From: an uncultured Bacteroidota bacterium
GTDB taxonomy: Bacteria; Bacteroidota; Bacteroidia; Flavobacteriales; Flavobacteriaceae
Direction: 5' to 3'
NCBI GenBank assembly: GCA_902608795.1
Contig: CACLPI010000006.1
Coordinates: 1 to 59,033, forward strand
Length of the DNA: 59,033 nucleotides
Below the pieces are notes generated by a model. That model was not told where the DNA came from, made no database searches, and saw only the letters and a program-made list of their open reading frames with translations. Below, piece after piece: positions 25,639 through 34,209 of the stretch (position 1 is its first letter; every line of letters begins with the position of its first letter). A program made the position numbers and the translations under genes.

Positions 25639-26470
25639 ACTTTTTAAACACAAAAATATTTGAAGAGTATTCTTTTGTAAAAAAAGCAGCAATATTTGAA
25701 ACTGTGCCAACAACAATTGAATTAAAAATTCTGAAACTTGATTTTTTGTATTTTTCTGACATCAAGGAAATATAATATGAGTCGAATAGTAAGGGGGTTG
25801 ACTTAATAAAACTAAAGCCATTATTATAAAAAACTTTTTTTATTGATTGTTTGTCAAAATGCCACAAATGCCTTGGGACATCATAAGCTGCCCAAAAGCT
25901 TCTATAGAACTTGGCGTCAAAGGATCGGTAATTTGGAACTGCAATAATGACTACTCCTTTTTCATCTAATAGTTGATAAAAACGCTTAATAACATTTTCT
26001 AGTTCGTGGACGTGCTCAAGTGAGTGCCAAGCAGTAATACAACTAAACTTTTTGTTGTTTAAGGACTCGTTAAAAATAGAGTTAAAAACCTGTTTTGAAA
26101 TATTGGGTTTTAAAGGGTCTATACCAAAAACATTGTGCTTTCTTCGTTGTAGCTGTTGTATAAAATATTGGTCGCCCGAACCAAAATCTAGCGTCTTGCT
26201 AAACAATTCTTTTTTACTTATAAGCCTGTATTTGAACCAAAAATTAACTCTTCTAATAAGCTTATATATAAAGAAAAAAGTGCCTGATGAAGTTGAGTTA
26301 TGAGAAATATATTTATCCGAACTATAGTATCGTTGGATTTTATTTTTTAAGGGGGTGGGGTGAGTTTTTAGCAGGCCTTTAATCGCGGTTTTTTGAATTG
26401 TAAAAGCTTCGTTGGTAAGAAAATGGTCAACAACTTCAATATGTGTTTCTTTTTGTTCCACGTGAAACAT
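25622..26470 (-). CDS. Class I SAM-dependent methyltransferase
   Basis: 282 residues. The Rossmann SAM-binding motif I reads LDFGSGDQYFIQQL, followed by CITAWHSLEHVHELENVI (motif II/III region) and DEKGVVIIAVPNYRSFDAKF. This fits the Methyltransf_11/23 group, often acting on lipids, quinones or glycans; the substrate is unknown. The first codons, MFHVEQ, are written by a parS-like sequence (26454-26469) that includes most of the start codon. The gene directly follows mnmG, so the two probably share a transcript. The 3' end overlaps the lipid kinase gene by 17 bases. Confidence 0.85.
   Translation of the reverse strand: MFHVEQKETHIEVVDHFLTNEAFTIQKTAIKGLLKTHPTPLKNKIQRYYSSDKYISHNSTSSGTFFFIYKLIRRVNFWFKYRLISKKELFSKTLDFGSGDQYFIQQLQRRKHNVFGIDPLKPNISKQVFNSIFNESLNNKKFSCITAWHSLEHVHELENVIKRFYQLLDEKGVVIIAVPNYRSFDAKFYRSFWAAYDVPRHLWHFDKQSIKKVFYNNGFSFIKSTPLLFDSYYISLMSEKYKKSSFRIFNSIVVGTVSNIAAFFTKEYSSNIFVFKKSKTNT
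26454..26469. other. parS-like centromere site, inside the methyltransferase start
   Basis: The plus strand reads TGTTCCACGTGAAACA, a full match to the general ParB-binding consensus TGTTnCACGTGnAACA and one base away from TGTTTCACGTGAAACA. It overlaps codons 1-5 of the methyltransferase. A related copy lies on the other side of mnmG. Confidence 0.7.
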
Positions 26471-28342
26471 TTAGCGCCCCATATAAACAAGAAGTACGGA
26501 AATATCATTAGGGGATACACCGCTAATTCTTGATGCTTGTGAAATGGTTTCTGGTTTAACTTTATTTAATTTTTCTAAGGCTTCAGCACTGATAGATTTA
26601 AGTTTTTTGTAATCAAAATCTTTCGGGATTTTAACAGACTCTAGCCTGTTGAGTTTATCAGCGTTGTTTTTTTCTTTCTGAATGTAGCCACTGTATTTTA
26701 TTTGAATCTCGGCCTGATCTTGAACCTCTTCAGAAAAATGATTTGAAGATATGTATGAGGACACACTGTTACAGTTTTTTAGATCTTCAAGGTTTATGTT
26801 GGGTCTCGATAAAATTTTGTCTGCTTTGCCAGATTGTTTTACGGGTGCTGATTCTTTATTTGTTAAAACAGGATTAATTTCGGTAGGAAGAATACTTTGA
26901 GATTTTAAAAAGCTTATAAGGCTTTGAGATTGCTTATACTTAAGCTCGCAGACAGCCAACCTTTCGTCACTGGCAAGTCCGAGAGAATGACTTACAGTTG
27001 TGAGTCTTTGATCGGCATTGTCTTGCCTTAAGAGCATCCTGTATTCTGCTCTAGAGGTGAACATTCTGTAGGGCTCATCTGTGCCTTTGGTTATTAAATC
27101 ATCGATTAAAACCCCAATATATGCCTCATCTCTTTTCAAAACAAACGGAGATTTTTCTTTAATCTTTAGGACAGCATTTATTCCAGCCATTATACCTTGT
27201 GATCCCGCTTCTTCATAACCAGTGGTTCCGTTGATTTGACCGGCAAAGAAGAGGTTTTCAATAATTTTGGTTTCCAAAGAATATTTAAGCTGGGTTGGGT
27301 GAAAATAGTCATACTCGATTGCGTAGCCAGGTCTGAAAAACTTTACCTTTTCAAAGCCAGGCACAGCTTTTAAGGCAGAAAACTGAACTTCCTCTGGGAG
27401 AGAGGTGGAAAAACCATTTACATAAACCTCAACAGTGTTCCAACCTTCAGGCTCAACAAAAAGCTGGTGTCTTTCTCTTTCTGAAAATCGATGAATTTTA
27501 TCTTCAATTGATGGACAATATCTTGGGCCAACACTTTTTATTCTGCCATTAAACATTGGGGATCTATCGAAACCTTCTCTTAGTAATTCATGGACTTCAG
27601 TGCTAGTGTAAGTCATGTAGCAGGATAATTGATTTGTAAGTGGTTTTGTGTTCTTTAAATATGAAAACTTTTGTGGTTTAGCGTCACCTGGCTGTTCTAT
27701 CATTTTAGAATAGTCGAGCGATCTTCCGTCTACCCTTGGGGGGGTACCAGTTTTCATTCTCCCTGATTCAAAACCCAATGAAACTAACTGCTCTGTAATT
27801 CCAGTTGCAGCCTTTTCACCTGCTCTACCACCGCCAAAATTTTTATCCCCGACGTGAATTAAACCATTTAGAAATGTACCGTTGGTAAGAACGACTGACT
27901 TACTTTTAATCTTTTGGCCCAAACCTGTTATTACCCCGCAAAGTTTGTTTTTTTCAATCCATAGGTTTTTTACCATTTCTTGGTAAAAGTCAAGATTTGA
28001 TGTGGCCTCTAGCATTTCTCGCCAATATTGAGCAAAAAGAGCTCGGTCGTTTTGAGCCCGAGGACTCCACATTGCAGGACCTTTGGAAAGGTTAAGCATC
28101 TTAAACTGGACTGAGGACTTATCTGTGATTATTCCACTGTAACCCCCAATAGCATCAATCTCTCTGACAATTTGGCCTTTAGCTATGCCCCCCATAGCGG
28201 GATTACAAGACATTTGGCCAATAGTTTGAAGGTTCATGGTGACAAGAAGGGTTTTTGCGCCAAGGTTTGCTGCAGCTGCAGCTGCTTCGCTTCCAGCATG
28301 ACCACCGCCAACCACTATTACGTCGTATTCTTGATTAAACAT
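26471..28342 (-). CDS. mnmG: tRNA uridine-5-carboxymethylaminomethyl modification enzyme MnmG
   Basis: 623 residues, normal length. With MnmE it builds the (carboxymethyl)aminomethyl group on wobble uridine 34. The FAD-binding motif VVGGGHAGSEAAAAAA begins at residue 11. MSCNPAMGGIAKG, the NAD-binding LTNGTFLNGLIHVG, and the C-terminal helical domain for MnmE/tRNA contact (QASRISGVSPNDISVLLVY) are all present. The start is ATG at 28342. The 37-bp gap above holds a TATATTTG box and a parS-like site. The methyltransferase gene abuts downstream. Confidence 0.98.
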   Translation of the reverse strand: MFNQEYDVIVVGGGHAGSEAAAAAANLGAKTLLVTMNLQTIGQMSCNPAMGGIAKGQIVREIDAIGGYSGIITDKSSVQFKMLNLSKGPAMWSPRAQNDRALFAQYWREMLEATSNLDFYQEMVKNLWIEKNKLCGVITGLGQKIKSKSVVLTNGTFLNGLIHVGDKNFGGGRAGEKAATGITEQLVSLGFESGRMKTGTPPRVDGRSLDYSKMIEQPGDAKPQKFSYLKNTKPLTNQLSCYMTYTSTEVHELLREGFDRSPMFNGRIKSVGPRYCPSIEDKIHRFSERERHQLFVEPEGWNTVEVYVNGFSTSLPEEVQFSALKAVPGFEKVKFFRPGYAIEYDYFHPTQLKYSLETKIIENLFFAGQINGTTGYEEAGSQGIMAGINAVLKIKEKSPFVLKRDEAYIGVLIDDLITKGTDEPYRMFTSRAEYRMLLRQDNADQRLTTVSHSLGLASDERLAVCELKYKQSQSLISFLKSQSILPTEINPVLTNKESAPVKQSGKADKILSRPNINLEDLKNCNSVSSYISSNHFSEEVQDQAEIQIKYSGYIQKEKNNADKLNRLESVKIPKDFDYKKLKSISAEALEKLNKVKPETISQASRISGVSPNDISVLLVYMGR

Positions 28343-28347
28343 ATGAA

Positions 28348-28363
28348 AGTTTCACGTGGAACA
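28348..28363. other. parS-like centromere site in the mnmG leader
   Basis: The plus strand reads AGTTTCACGTGGAACA, differing from the ParB consensus TGTTnCACGTGnAACA only at the first base. It lies between the mnmG start codon and its -7 box, so bound ParB could also affect mnmG transcription. Confidence 0.65.
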
Positions 28364-28369
28364 TTTGTG

Positions 28370-28377
28370 CAAATATA
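28370..28377 (-). promoter_or_regulatory. Promoter -7 box for mnmG
   Basis: The minus strand reads TATATTTG, a full match to TAnnTTTG, 27 bases upstream of the mnmG ATG. The start of transcription would fall near 28364, right at the edge of the parS-like site. No clear -33 element is seen; upstream DNA is the ybeY 3' end. Confidence 0.45.
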
Positions 28378-28379
28378 AT

Positions 28380-28802
28380 TTATTTATGAGTTGTTTGAAA
28401 AGAGGATATAGCACCGTCTTCTTTTGACCTCATAACATTTTGCTCTTTATGAGTTTTATCGTTATAGCCACACAAGTGAAAAAGTGCATGACATAAAATC
28501 CTAAGTGTCTCATTTTCAATTGTTTGAGATAATTCTTTTGCGTTTTTTTCTACTTCTGCTTGGCAGATAAAAACCTCTGCAGACAACTCACTTCCCTCAC
28601 AATAGTCAAAAGCTAATACGTCTGTTACATAGTCGTGTTTGAGGAATTCGTTGTTTAACGATTGGATTTGATCAGGTGAGACGTAATTATAGTACAGATT
28701 TTTGATTAAAAAGCCTTCTTTATTTGCTAAAGAAAGCAACCAATTAGAAACCTGTTTCTGATATTTTAATTTAAAATCTGTATAATAAACAAACTCAATC
28801 AT
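28380..28802 (-). CDS. ybeY: Endoribonuclease YbeY (16S rRNA maturation)
   Basis: 140 residues when started at ATG 28802 (MIEFVYY). The frame extends six codons further, but the shorter form matches the family. The zinc motif is intact as CHALFHLCGYNDKTH (H-x3-H-x5-H). The earlier segments LNNEFLKHDYVTDVLAFDY are also characteristic. YbeY processes the 3' end of 16S rRNA and takes part in ribosome quality control. It ends a few bases before the mnmG promoter box and is divergent from gltX. Confidence 0.95.
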   Translation of the reverse strand: MIEFVYYTDFKLKYQKQVSNWLLSLANKEGFLIKNLYYNYVSPDQIQSLNNEFLKHDYVTDVLAFDYCEGSELSAEVFICQAEVEKNAKELSQTIENETLRILCHALFHLCGYNDKTHKEQNVMRSKEDGAISSFQTTHK

Positions 28803-28841
28803 ACAAACAAAACTACGCAATCAATTGATGAATTAATGTTT

Positions 28842-28849
28842 TATATTTG
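28842..28849 (+). promoter_or_regulatory. Promoter -7 box for gltX
   Basis: TATATTTG matches TAnnTTTG. It includes the first possible TTG start of the longest gltX frame (28847). If this box is used, translation must begin downstream, supporting TTG 28874. No TTTG is seen at the ideal -33 distance. Confidence 0.38.
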
Positions 28850-28873
28850 ATAAAAATTATCTTTATCAATATT

Positions 28874-30376
28874 TTGAGACGAGTACGATTTGCCCCAAGC
28901 CCCACAGGACCCCTACATATAGGGGGTTTGAGAACAGCACTGTTTAATTATTTATTTGCAAAAAAGACAGGTGGGTCTTTTATACTTCGTATTGAGGACA
29001 CTGACAAAAAAAGAGAGGTGGCTGGAGCCGAAAAATATATTGTTGATGCGCTAAGCTGGTGTGGTATTTTCCCTGATGAAAGCCCTGCAACAAAAAGTGC
29101 TTTTGGGCCATACAGACAAAGTGAAAGAAATCATATTTACAGCAAAGAAATAAAGAAGCTTGTTGAGTCTGGTCGTGCCTATTACGCTTTTGATTCAGAA
29201 GAAGAGCTTGCATCATGCAGAAAAGAATGTGAAAAGAGGGGTGAAACATTTATATATAATTATCAAAGCCGCCTTGCTCTTAAAAACTCTCTTTCTATGA
29301 GCAAAGGAGAAGTTGCGGATTTGCTTAAAAAAGGTAGGCGGCATGTTGTAAGATTTTTAGTGCCTAAAGACAAAAACGTAAAGACAGTGGACATAATAAG
29401 AGGGGAGTCTAATATTAATTCTAGTTTATTAGATGACAAAATCCTGATGAAAGCCAATGGCACACCAACCTATCATTTTGCTAATGTTGTTGATGATCAC
29501 TTAATGAAGATTACACATGTAATTAGGGGTGAAGAGTGGCTGCCGTCTTTGGCTCTACACTTTCTATTGTATGAGGCTTTTGGTTGGAAAAAACCTAGTT
29601 TTGCACATCTGCCTTTGATTCTTAATCCTAACGGAAAGGGCAAGCTTAGCAAAAGAGGCGGTGAAAAGGGTGGCTTCCCTTTATTCCCAATTAGATGGGA
29701 GGGAGAGACTAGCCAAAAGGGTTTTAAAGAACATGGAATTCTACCTGCAGGACTAGTGAACTATTTGACAACTCTTGGGTGGTCTCCTAAGGAGGACTCG
29801 GAAGCACTCTCATTAGAAGAGCTAACAGAAATGTTTCAGCTTAAAAGTGTTGTGTCTGCTGGTGCAAATTTTGATTTAGAAAAGCTTAAATGGTATAACC
29901 ACAAACACATTCAAGAGGCCAGTAACGAATTTCTTGTTGACGAGCTTCAGGCCCTAAATATTTCTCAACAAAAAATAGAAAGAAAACGGCTGACAGAGGC
30001 CATAGGGATGGTTAAAGAGAGGGCAGACACAGTTTCAGAATTATGGGGGCTTTTGGAATATTTGTTTTTAGATCCAAAAGAGTATGATGAAAAGAGTATG
30101 AAAAAAATCAAAAAGGATGGGCTTAACAAAATATGTTCTGAAATAATTTCACTATGCAAAAACACAGACGATCCAGGAGGTTTTATAGATAGCTTAAAAG
30201 TCTGGGGTGGAGACAATGGTTTCTCTACAGGACAAATAATGATGACAACGCGTACAATTTTAGTTGGGGGGCTAATCGGGATAGATCTTCAAAAAATCAT
30301 TTCTTTTATTGGTTTAGAGGTTGTTTCTAAACGCACTATGGTTTTTTCAAAAAAGGCATATTTAACAATATTTTAA
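28874..30376 (+). CDS. gltX: Glutamate--tRNA ligase
   Basis: 500 residues if begun at TTG 28874 (MRRVRFAPSPTGPLHIGG). A longer frame from TTG 28847 adds nine residues, but that codon lies inside a promoter-like box. The class I HIGH signature is PLHIGG and the KMSKS counterpart is KGKLSKRGG; both are intact. It charges tRNA-Glu in the cytoplasm. GLVNYLTTLGWSPKED and the C-terminal anticodon-binding domain are as expected. The reading frame has no ATG at a sensible place, so a TTG start seems certain. The SPFH gene follows on the same strand. Confidence 0.96.
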   Translation: MRRVRFAPSPTGPLHIGGLRTALFNYLFAKKTGGSFILRIEDTDKKREVAGAEKYIVDALSWCGIFPDESPATKSAFGPYRQSERNHIYSKEIKKLVESGRAYYAFDSEEELASCRKECEKRGETFIYNYQSRLALKNSLSMSKGEVADLLKKGRRHVVRFLVPKDKNVKTVDIIRGESNINSSLLDDKILMKANGTPTYHFANVVDDHLMKITHVIRGEEWLPSLALHFLLYEAFGWKKPSFAHLPLILNPNGKGKLSKRGGEKGGFPLFPIRWEGETSQKGFKEHGILPAGLVNYLTTLGWSPKEDSEALSLEELTEMFQLKSVVSAGANFDLEKLKWYNHKHIQEASNEFLVDELQALNISQQKIERKRLTEAIGMVKERADTVSELWGLLEYLFLDPKEYDEKSMKKIKKDGLNKICSEIISLCKNTDDPGGFIDSLKVWGGDNGFSTGQIMMTTRTILVGGLIGIDLQKIISFIGLEVVSKRTMVFSKKAYLTIF

Positions 30377-30443
30377 AACAAATTTATTTTAATAAGCATG
30401 TCTTTTCTGTATATTGTTAATTACGAATCAAAATTATTTTAAA

Positions 30444-31376
30444 ATGTTATTTTATACTATTGTACTGCCCCTTGGGCTTTTATTATTATTCTTTACTTTC
30501 TTTATTGTTAAGCAGCAGTCTGCTGCAATTGTTGAAAGGTTTGGAAAGTTTGTTAGCGTAAGGCAGTCTGGCCTTCAGCTAAAAATTCCAATCATTGATA
30601 ATGTTGCTGGAAGGCTGAGCTTAAGGATTCAACAACTAGATGTTGTTGTTGAGACAAAAACAAAAGACGATGTTTTTGTCAAGCTTAAAGTCTCTGTTCA
30701 GTTTAAGGTGATTAAAGAAAAGGTGTATGATGCTTTTTATAAGCTTGACAACCCTGCAGACCAAATCACAAGTTTCATCTTTGATGTTGTTCGTGCAGAG
30801 GTTCCAAAACTTATCCTTGACGACGTCTTTATTAAAAAAGACGATGTTGCTATTGCAGTAAAATCAGAAATTCAAGAGGCAATGACAGAATATGGATTTC
30901 AAATAATTAAAACCCTTGTGACAGACATTGATCCTGATGCGCAAGTTAAAGAATCAATGAATAGAATTAACGCATCGGAAAGAGAAAAGGTTGCTGCGCA
31001 ATTTGAGGGGGAAGCTCAGAAAATTTTAATTGTTGAGAAAGCGAAAGCTGAAGCTGAAAGCAAAAGACTTCAAGGTCAAGGTATTGCCGACCAAAGACGT
31101 GAAATTGCAAGAGGGCTTGAGGACTCTGTTAAAGTTTTAAATGGGGTGGATATAAACTCTCAAGAAGCATCTGCGCTAATTGTTGTAACACAACACTACG
31201 ACACACTTCAATCTGTTGGTGCTGAGGCAAATAGTAATTTAATCCTAATGCCAAACTCCCCGCAGGCAGGATCAGAAATGCTAAATAATATGGTTGCTTC
31301 CTTTACGGCAAGCAATCAAATAGGGGAAGAGATGAAAAAGGCAAGGATGAAGCAAAAAGACAAGGGGGTTAAATAG
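30444..31376 (+). CDS. SPFH/band 7 domain protein (stomatin-like)
   Basis: 310 residues from ATG 30444; the frame reaches back to a TTG at 30414, but MLFYTIVLPLGLLLLFFTFF makes a natural membrane-anchored N-terminus. One helix is followed by the SPFH domain, with VERFGKFVSVRQSGLQLKIP. A charged helical stretch (REKVAAQFEGEAQKILIVEK) ends in KAEAESKRLQGQGIADQRRE. These are hallmarks of the stomatin/YbbK-QmcA group that organise membrane microdomains. No NfeD-type protease partner is adjacent. Its transcript may be terminated by a hairpin within the convergent glnS end. Confidence 0.92.
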   Translation: MLFYTIVLPLGLLLLFFTFFIVKQQSAAIVERFGKFVSVRQSGLQLKIPIIDNVAGRLSLRIQQLDVVVETKTKDDVFVKLKVSVQFKVIKEKVYDAFYKLDNPADQITSFIFDVVRAEVPKLILDDVFIKKDDVAIAVKSEIQEAMTEYGFQIIKTLVTDIDPDAQVKESMNRINASEREKVAAQFEGEAQKILIVEKAKAEAESKRLQGQGIADQRREIARGLEDSVKVLNGVDINSQEASALIVVTQHYDTLQSVGAEANSNLILMPNSPQAGSEMLNNMVASFTASNQIGEEMKKARMKQKDKGVK

Positions 31377-31380
31377 AGTT

Positions 31381-33054
31381 TTACTGTTTCCAAGAGTCTC
31401 TGAGGCCGACGGTTTTATTAAAGATAATATCGTCGGCTTTGCTTTTTTTGTCTACCGTAAAATATCCTTTTCTTTGGAATTGAAAGGTTTCGCCTATAGC
31501 GGCAGATTTCAATGATGGTTCTGCTTTTGCCCTTATAGTTTGGAGCGATTGAGGATTTATGTCTTTTAAAAAATCTCCTTCATTTTTTGCGCCCGGCATT
31601 TCCTCTCTGAAAAGCCTATCATAGCTATTTACAGCTATGTCTACGCTCTCGTTTTGTGTGACCCAGTGAAGTGTTCCTTTCACTTTTCTTAAACTTTGTT
31701 CTGTGCCAGAGCCGCTCTTACTTTCAGAGTCGTATTCACAAACCACCTCTAAAATGTTTCCTTCTTTATCTTTTTTAACGCCCACGCCTTTTATTATGTA
31801 TGCGCTTTTTAGTCTTACCTCTTTTCCTATAGTTAGCCTAAAAAACTTTCTACCTGCTTCTTCTTTAAAGTCTTCTCTTTCTATATATAAATGTTTACCA
31901 AAAGGTAACTGTCTTTTGCCGCCGGAGTCCTTCTCTGGATTGTTTTCAGAGTGTAATATTTCGGCTTTGTCTTCTGGGTAGTTTGATATAGTAAGCTTAA
32001 CGGGGTCTAGAACAACCATCTTTCTGTCGGCTTCTTTATTTAAGTCTTCCCTTACGCAAAACTCGAGCAATGAAAAATCAATTACATTTTCTCTCTTGGC
32101 AATACCAACTTTATTAATAAATTCTCTTATTGATTTTGGAGTATAGCCCCTTCTTCTAAGGCCTGAAAGTGTTGGCATTCGCGGATCATCCCAACCATCT
32201 ACCAGGTTTTTTTGAACTAGGACAGAAAGCTTTCTTTTACTCATTATTGTATAACTTAAGTTTAGTCTTGCAAACTCTCTTTGCTTAGGAAAAACCGGAA
32301 ATGTGTTTGTGTTTGTTTTTAAAGCTTCGATAAACCAGTCATATAGGTCTCTGTGTGGTTTAAACTCTAGAGAACAAAGCGAGTGGGAAACCTGTTCTAT
32401 ATAATCACACTGCCCATGAGCCCAATCGTACATTGGGTATATTTTCCATTCAAGTCCAGTTCTGTGATGAGGCTTGTCCAAAACCCTGTATATAATAGGA
32501 TCTCTCATCAGCATATTAGGGTGGGCCATATCAATTTTTGCTCTAAGCACATGCACACCTTCCATATGACAGCCATTTTTCATTTCCTCGAAAATTTTAT
32601 GGTTTTCCTCCACAGCTCTGTTTCTGAAAGGGCTGTTATTGCCTAAAGACGTGGGTGTGCCTTTTTGTTCCGCCATTTCCTCAGAAGTTTGTGAGTCAAT
32701 GTATGCTTTTCCGTTGTCGATTAAAAAAAGAGCCCACTCATACAGTTGTTGGAAATTGTCGGAGGAGTACGTTTCTTCAGCCCAGCTATAACCAAGCCAT
32801 TTAACATCTTCTTTTATGGCTTTTACATATTCCGTTTCTTCCTTTTCAGGATTGGTGTCGTCAAACCTAAGATTAACTGGAGCATTATGTTTTTCTCCAA
32901 GCCCGAAGTTTAAGCCTATTGCTTTAGCGTGGCCGATGTGCAAAAAGCCATTTGGCTCAGGGGGAAACCTAAATTTTAGCTTTTGGGGATCAAATCCTGA
33001 AGCTATATCTTCTTTAATAATTTGCTCGATAAAATTTTCTGGTTTGCTTTCCAC
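31381..33054 (-). CDS. glnS: Glutamine--tRNA ligase
   Basis: 557 residues, normal size. The class I motifs are PPEPNGFLHIGHAKA and IMSKRKL; the C-terminal two-barrel anticodon-binding domain follows. It charges tRNA-Gln directly, so this organism need not rely wholly on GatCAB. The start is GTG at 33054 (MESKPENF). The gene ends four bases from the SPFH stop, in convergent orientation. An inverted repeat in its last 35 bases is discussed separately. Confidence 0.97.
   Translation of the reverse strand: MESKPENFIEQIIKEDIASGFDPQKLKFRFPPEPNGFLHIGHAKAIGLNFGLGEKHNAPVNLRFDDTNPEKEETEYVKAIKEDVKWLGYSWAEETYSSDNFQQLYEWALFLIDNGKAYIDSQTSEEMAEQKGTPTSLGNNSPFRNRAVEENHKIFEEMKNGCHMEGVHVLRAKIDMAHPNMLMRDPIIYRVLDKPHHRTGLEWKIYPMYDWAHGQCDYIEQVSHSLCSLEFKPHRDLYDWFIEALKTNTNTFPVFPKQREFARLNLSYTIMSKRKLSVLVQKNLVDGWDDPRMPTLSGLRRRGYTPKSIREFINKVGIAKRENVIDFSLLEFCVREDLNKEADRKMVVLDPVKLTISNYPEDKAEILHSENNPEKDSGGKRQLPFGKHLYIEREDFKEEAGRKFFRLTIGKEVRLKSAYIIKGVGVKKDKEGNILEVVCEYDSESKSGSGTEQSLRKVKGTLHWVTQNESVDIAVNSYDRLFREEMPGAKNEGDFLKDINPQSLQTIRAKAEPSLKSAAIGETFQFQRKGYFTVDKKSKADDIIFNKTVGLRDSWKQ
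31405..31447 (+). terminator. Possible terminator of the SPFH transcript, inside glnS
   Basis: GCCGACG (31405-31411) pairs perfectly with CGTCGGC (31431-31437) across a 19-base loop. On the plus strand it is followed by a T-rich run. It starts 29 bases after the SPFH stop and lies entirely in glnS codons. The long loop makes this less certain. Confidence 0.4.
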
Positions 33055-33078
33055 AATAGTTTGTTTTTAATAAGTTTA

Positions 33079-33086
33079 CAAAGTTA
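33079..33086 (-). promoter_or_regulatory. Promoter -7 box for glnS
   Basis: The minus strand reads TAACTTTG, a match to TAnnTTTG, 24 bases before the GTG start of glnS. The expected -33 region would lie inside folB, and no good TTTG is seen there. Confidence 0.33.
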
Positions 33087-33101
33087 TCAAAAGAATAGTA
33101 A

Positions 33102-33470
33102 ATGAACGCTACAGTTAAAGTTGAAAATCTTAAAATATATGCATTTCATGGTTGTATGAAAGAAGAAAAAGTAATTGGAAGTGACTATGTTGTAAATATT
33201 TGTGCTACATGTAGTGTCGGGAAAAAAGCTTTTGAGGATAAGATTGGTGGTACTGTAGATTATGTAGATTTGGCAAGGATAGCAAAAAGAGAGATGTCTG
33301 TTAGATCGAAGCTTCTCGAGGCTGTTGTAAATAGAATTATCACATGCTGCTTTGATGAAATTTCTGTCTTAGATCAAATTTCCGTAACTGTTTCTAAGCT
33401 TAATCCACCAATTAATGCCGATGTTGATTCTGTTTCTGTTTCGATAGATAAAAAGAGAGGTGACAATTAA
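33102..33470 (+). CDS. folB: Dihydroneopterin aldolase
   Basis: 122 residues, the usual length. It cleaves dihydroneopterin to the hydroxymethyl pterin in folate synthesis and forms an octamer. The opening ENLKIYAFHGCMKEEKVIGSDY matches FolB, with FHG as the active-site region. TVDYVDLARIAKREM and the C-terminal SVTVSKLNPPI also fit, although the usual catalytic KP appears as KLNPP. The start is ATG at 33102, in a short divergent gap with glnS. tRNA-Cys follows after 39 bases. Confidence 0.94.
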   Translation: MNATVKVENLKIYAFHGCMKEEKVIGSDYVVNICATCSVGKKAFEDKIGGTVDYVDLARIAKREMSVRSKLLEAVVNRIITCCFDEISVLDQISVTVSKLNPPINADVDSVSVSIDKKRGDN

Positions 33471-33509
33471 ATAAAAAATTTATCATAAATTTGCCCACTC
33501 TACTAATTT

Positions 33510-33580
33510 GGCGCCTTGGCCGAGTGGCTAGGCAGAGGTCTGCAAAACCTTGTACGGCGGTTCGAATCCGCCAGGCGCCT
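33510..33580 (+). tRNA. tRNA-Cys (GCA)
   Basis: 71 bases forming a complete cloverleaf. Acceptor arm GGCGCCT (33510-33516) pairs with AGGCGCC (33573-33579), with discriminator T33580. The anticodon loop CTGCAAA holds GCA. T arm GGCGG/CCGCC encloses TTCGAAT. CCA is not encoded. It sits just upstream of a strong hairpin terminator. Confidence 0.97.
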
Positions 33581-33586
33581 CAACAA

Positions 33587-33616
33587 AAAAACCCCTTAAA
33601 TAAAGAAGGGGTTTTT
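33587..33616. terminator. Bidirectional terminator after tRNA-Cys
   Basis: AAAAACCCCTT (33587-33597) pairs with AAGGGGTTTTT (33606-33616) across an eight-base loop, with U-runs on both sides. It can end the folB/tRNA-Cys transcript and the convergent lipoprotein transcript. Confidence 0.85.
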
Positions 33617-33636
33617 ATTTTATAGTGGTCTAAATG

Positions 33637-34140
33637 TTATTCTGAAGCCATTGACTGAGCAACTTCTAACTCTTTAAGCATTGCGCTAGTGTCATTTCTT
33701 AAAAAAGACCTTTGTATTCTGTCTTCTTTTCCCCACATATAAGAAATTTGTGTTGGGACTTCTACTGCTGCCCCGCTTGCTTTTCCCACACCCTTCCATA
33801 AAAAGAAAGCTCTGGTTACTGCTCCAAACTCATAGGTTGTCGTTTCAACCCAGGCTGCTCGCCCATCATCTCCCCAAACACACTCGATGTTGTCAAACAT
33901 TTCATGGTGTGAGGCTACAAGGGCTAAGTTTTCAGCAATAGGTATCGAGTCCGTGCTGTTAGAGAACACATATGCGTCTTCAGCATAGACATCTGCAATT
34001 CCCTGCATATCATTTGCCATATAAGCATCAAAGACAGCAAGTACTGCTTGCGATTTTTCATCCTCAAACTCAACTGTTGGGCCTTGATAGCAAGAAAAGA
34101 CAACAGAAAGAGTTAGTGTTGTAAGGATTAATTTTTTCAT
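33637..34140 (-). CDS. Lipoprotein with SnoaL/NTF2-like fold
   Basis: 167 residues. The signal peptide ends VVFSC, so Cys17 should be lipidated. The mature part (AVLAVFDAYMANDMQGIADVYAEDAYV) has the helix pair and strand order of SnoaL-like/NTF2 domains. These are small cone-shaped folds used for ligand binding or, rarely, catalysis. No catalytic pair can be assigned. It stands alone between two terminators or gaps. A second lipoprotein with the same kind of fold is at 53039-53524, but the two are only distantly alike. Confidence 0.72.
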   Translation of the reverse strand: MKKLILTTLTLSVVFSCYQGPTVEFEDEKSQAVLAVFDAYMANDMQGIADVYAEDAYVFSNSTDSIPIAENLALVASHHEMFDNIECVWGDDGRAAWVETTTYEFGAVTRAFFLWKGVGKASGAAVEVPTQISYMWGKEDRIQRSFLRNDTSAMLKELEVAQSMASE

Positions 34141-34209
34141 ATAATAAGTGTTATTGGTTAGTGAGTAAATATACTTAATTATTTGATTTCCAATGTTATG
34201 GTTGGGTTA

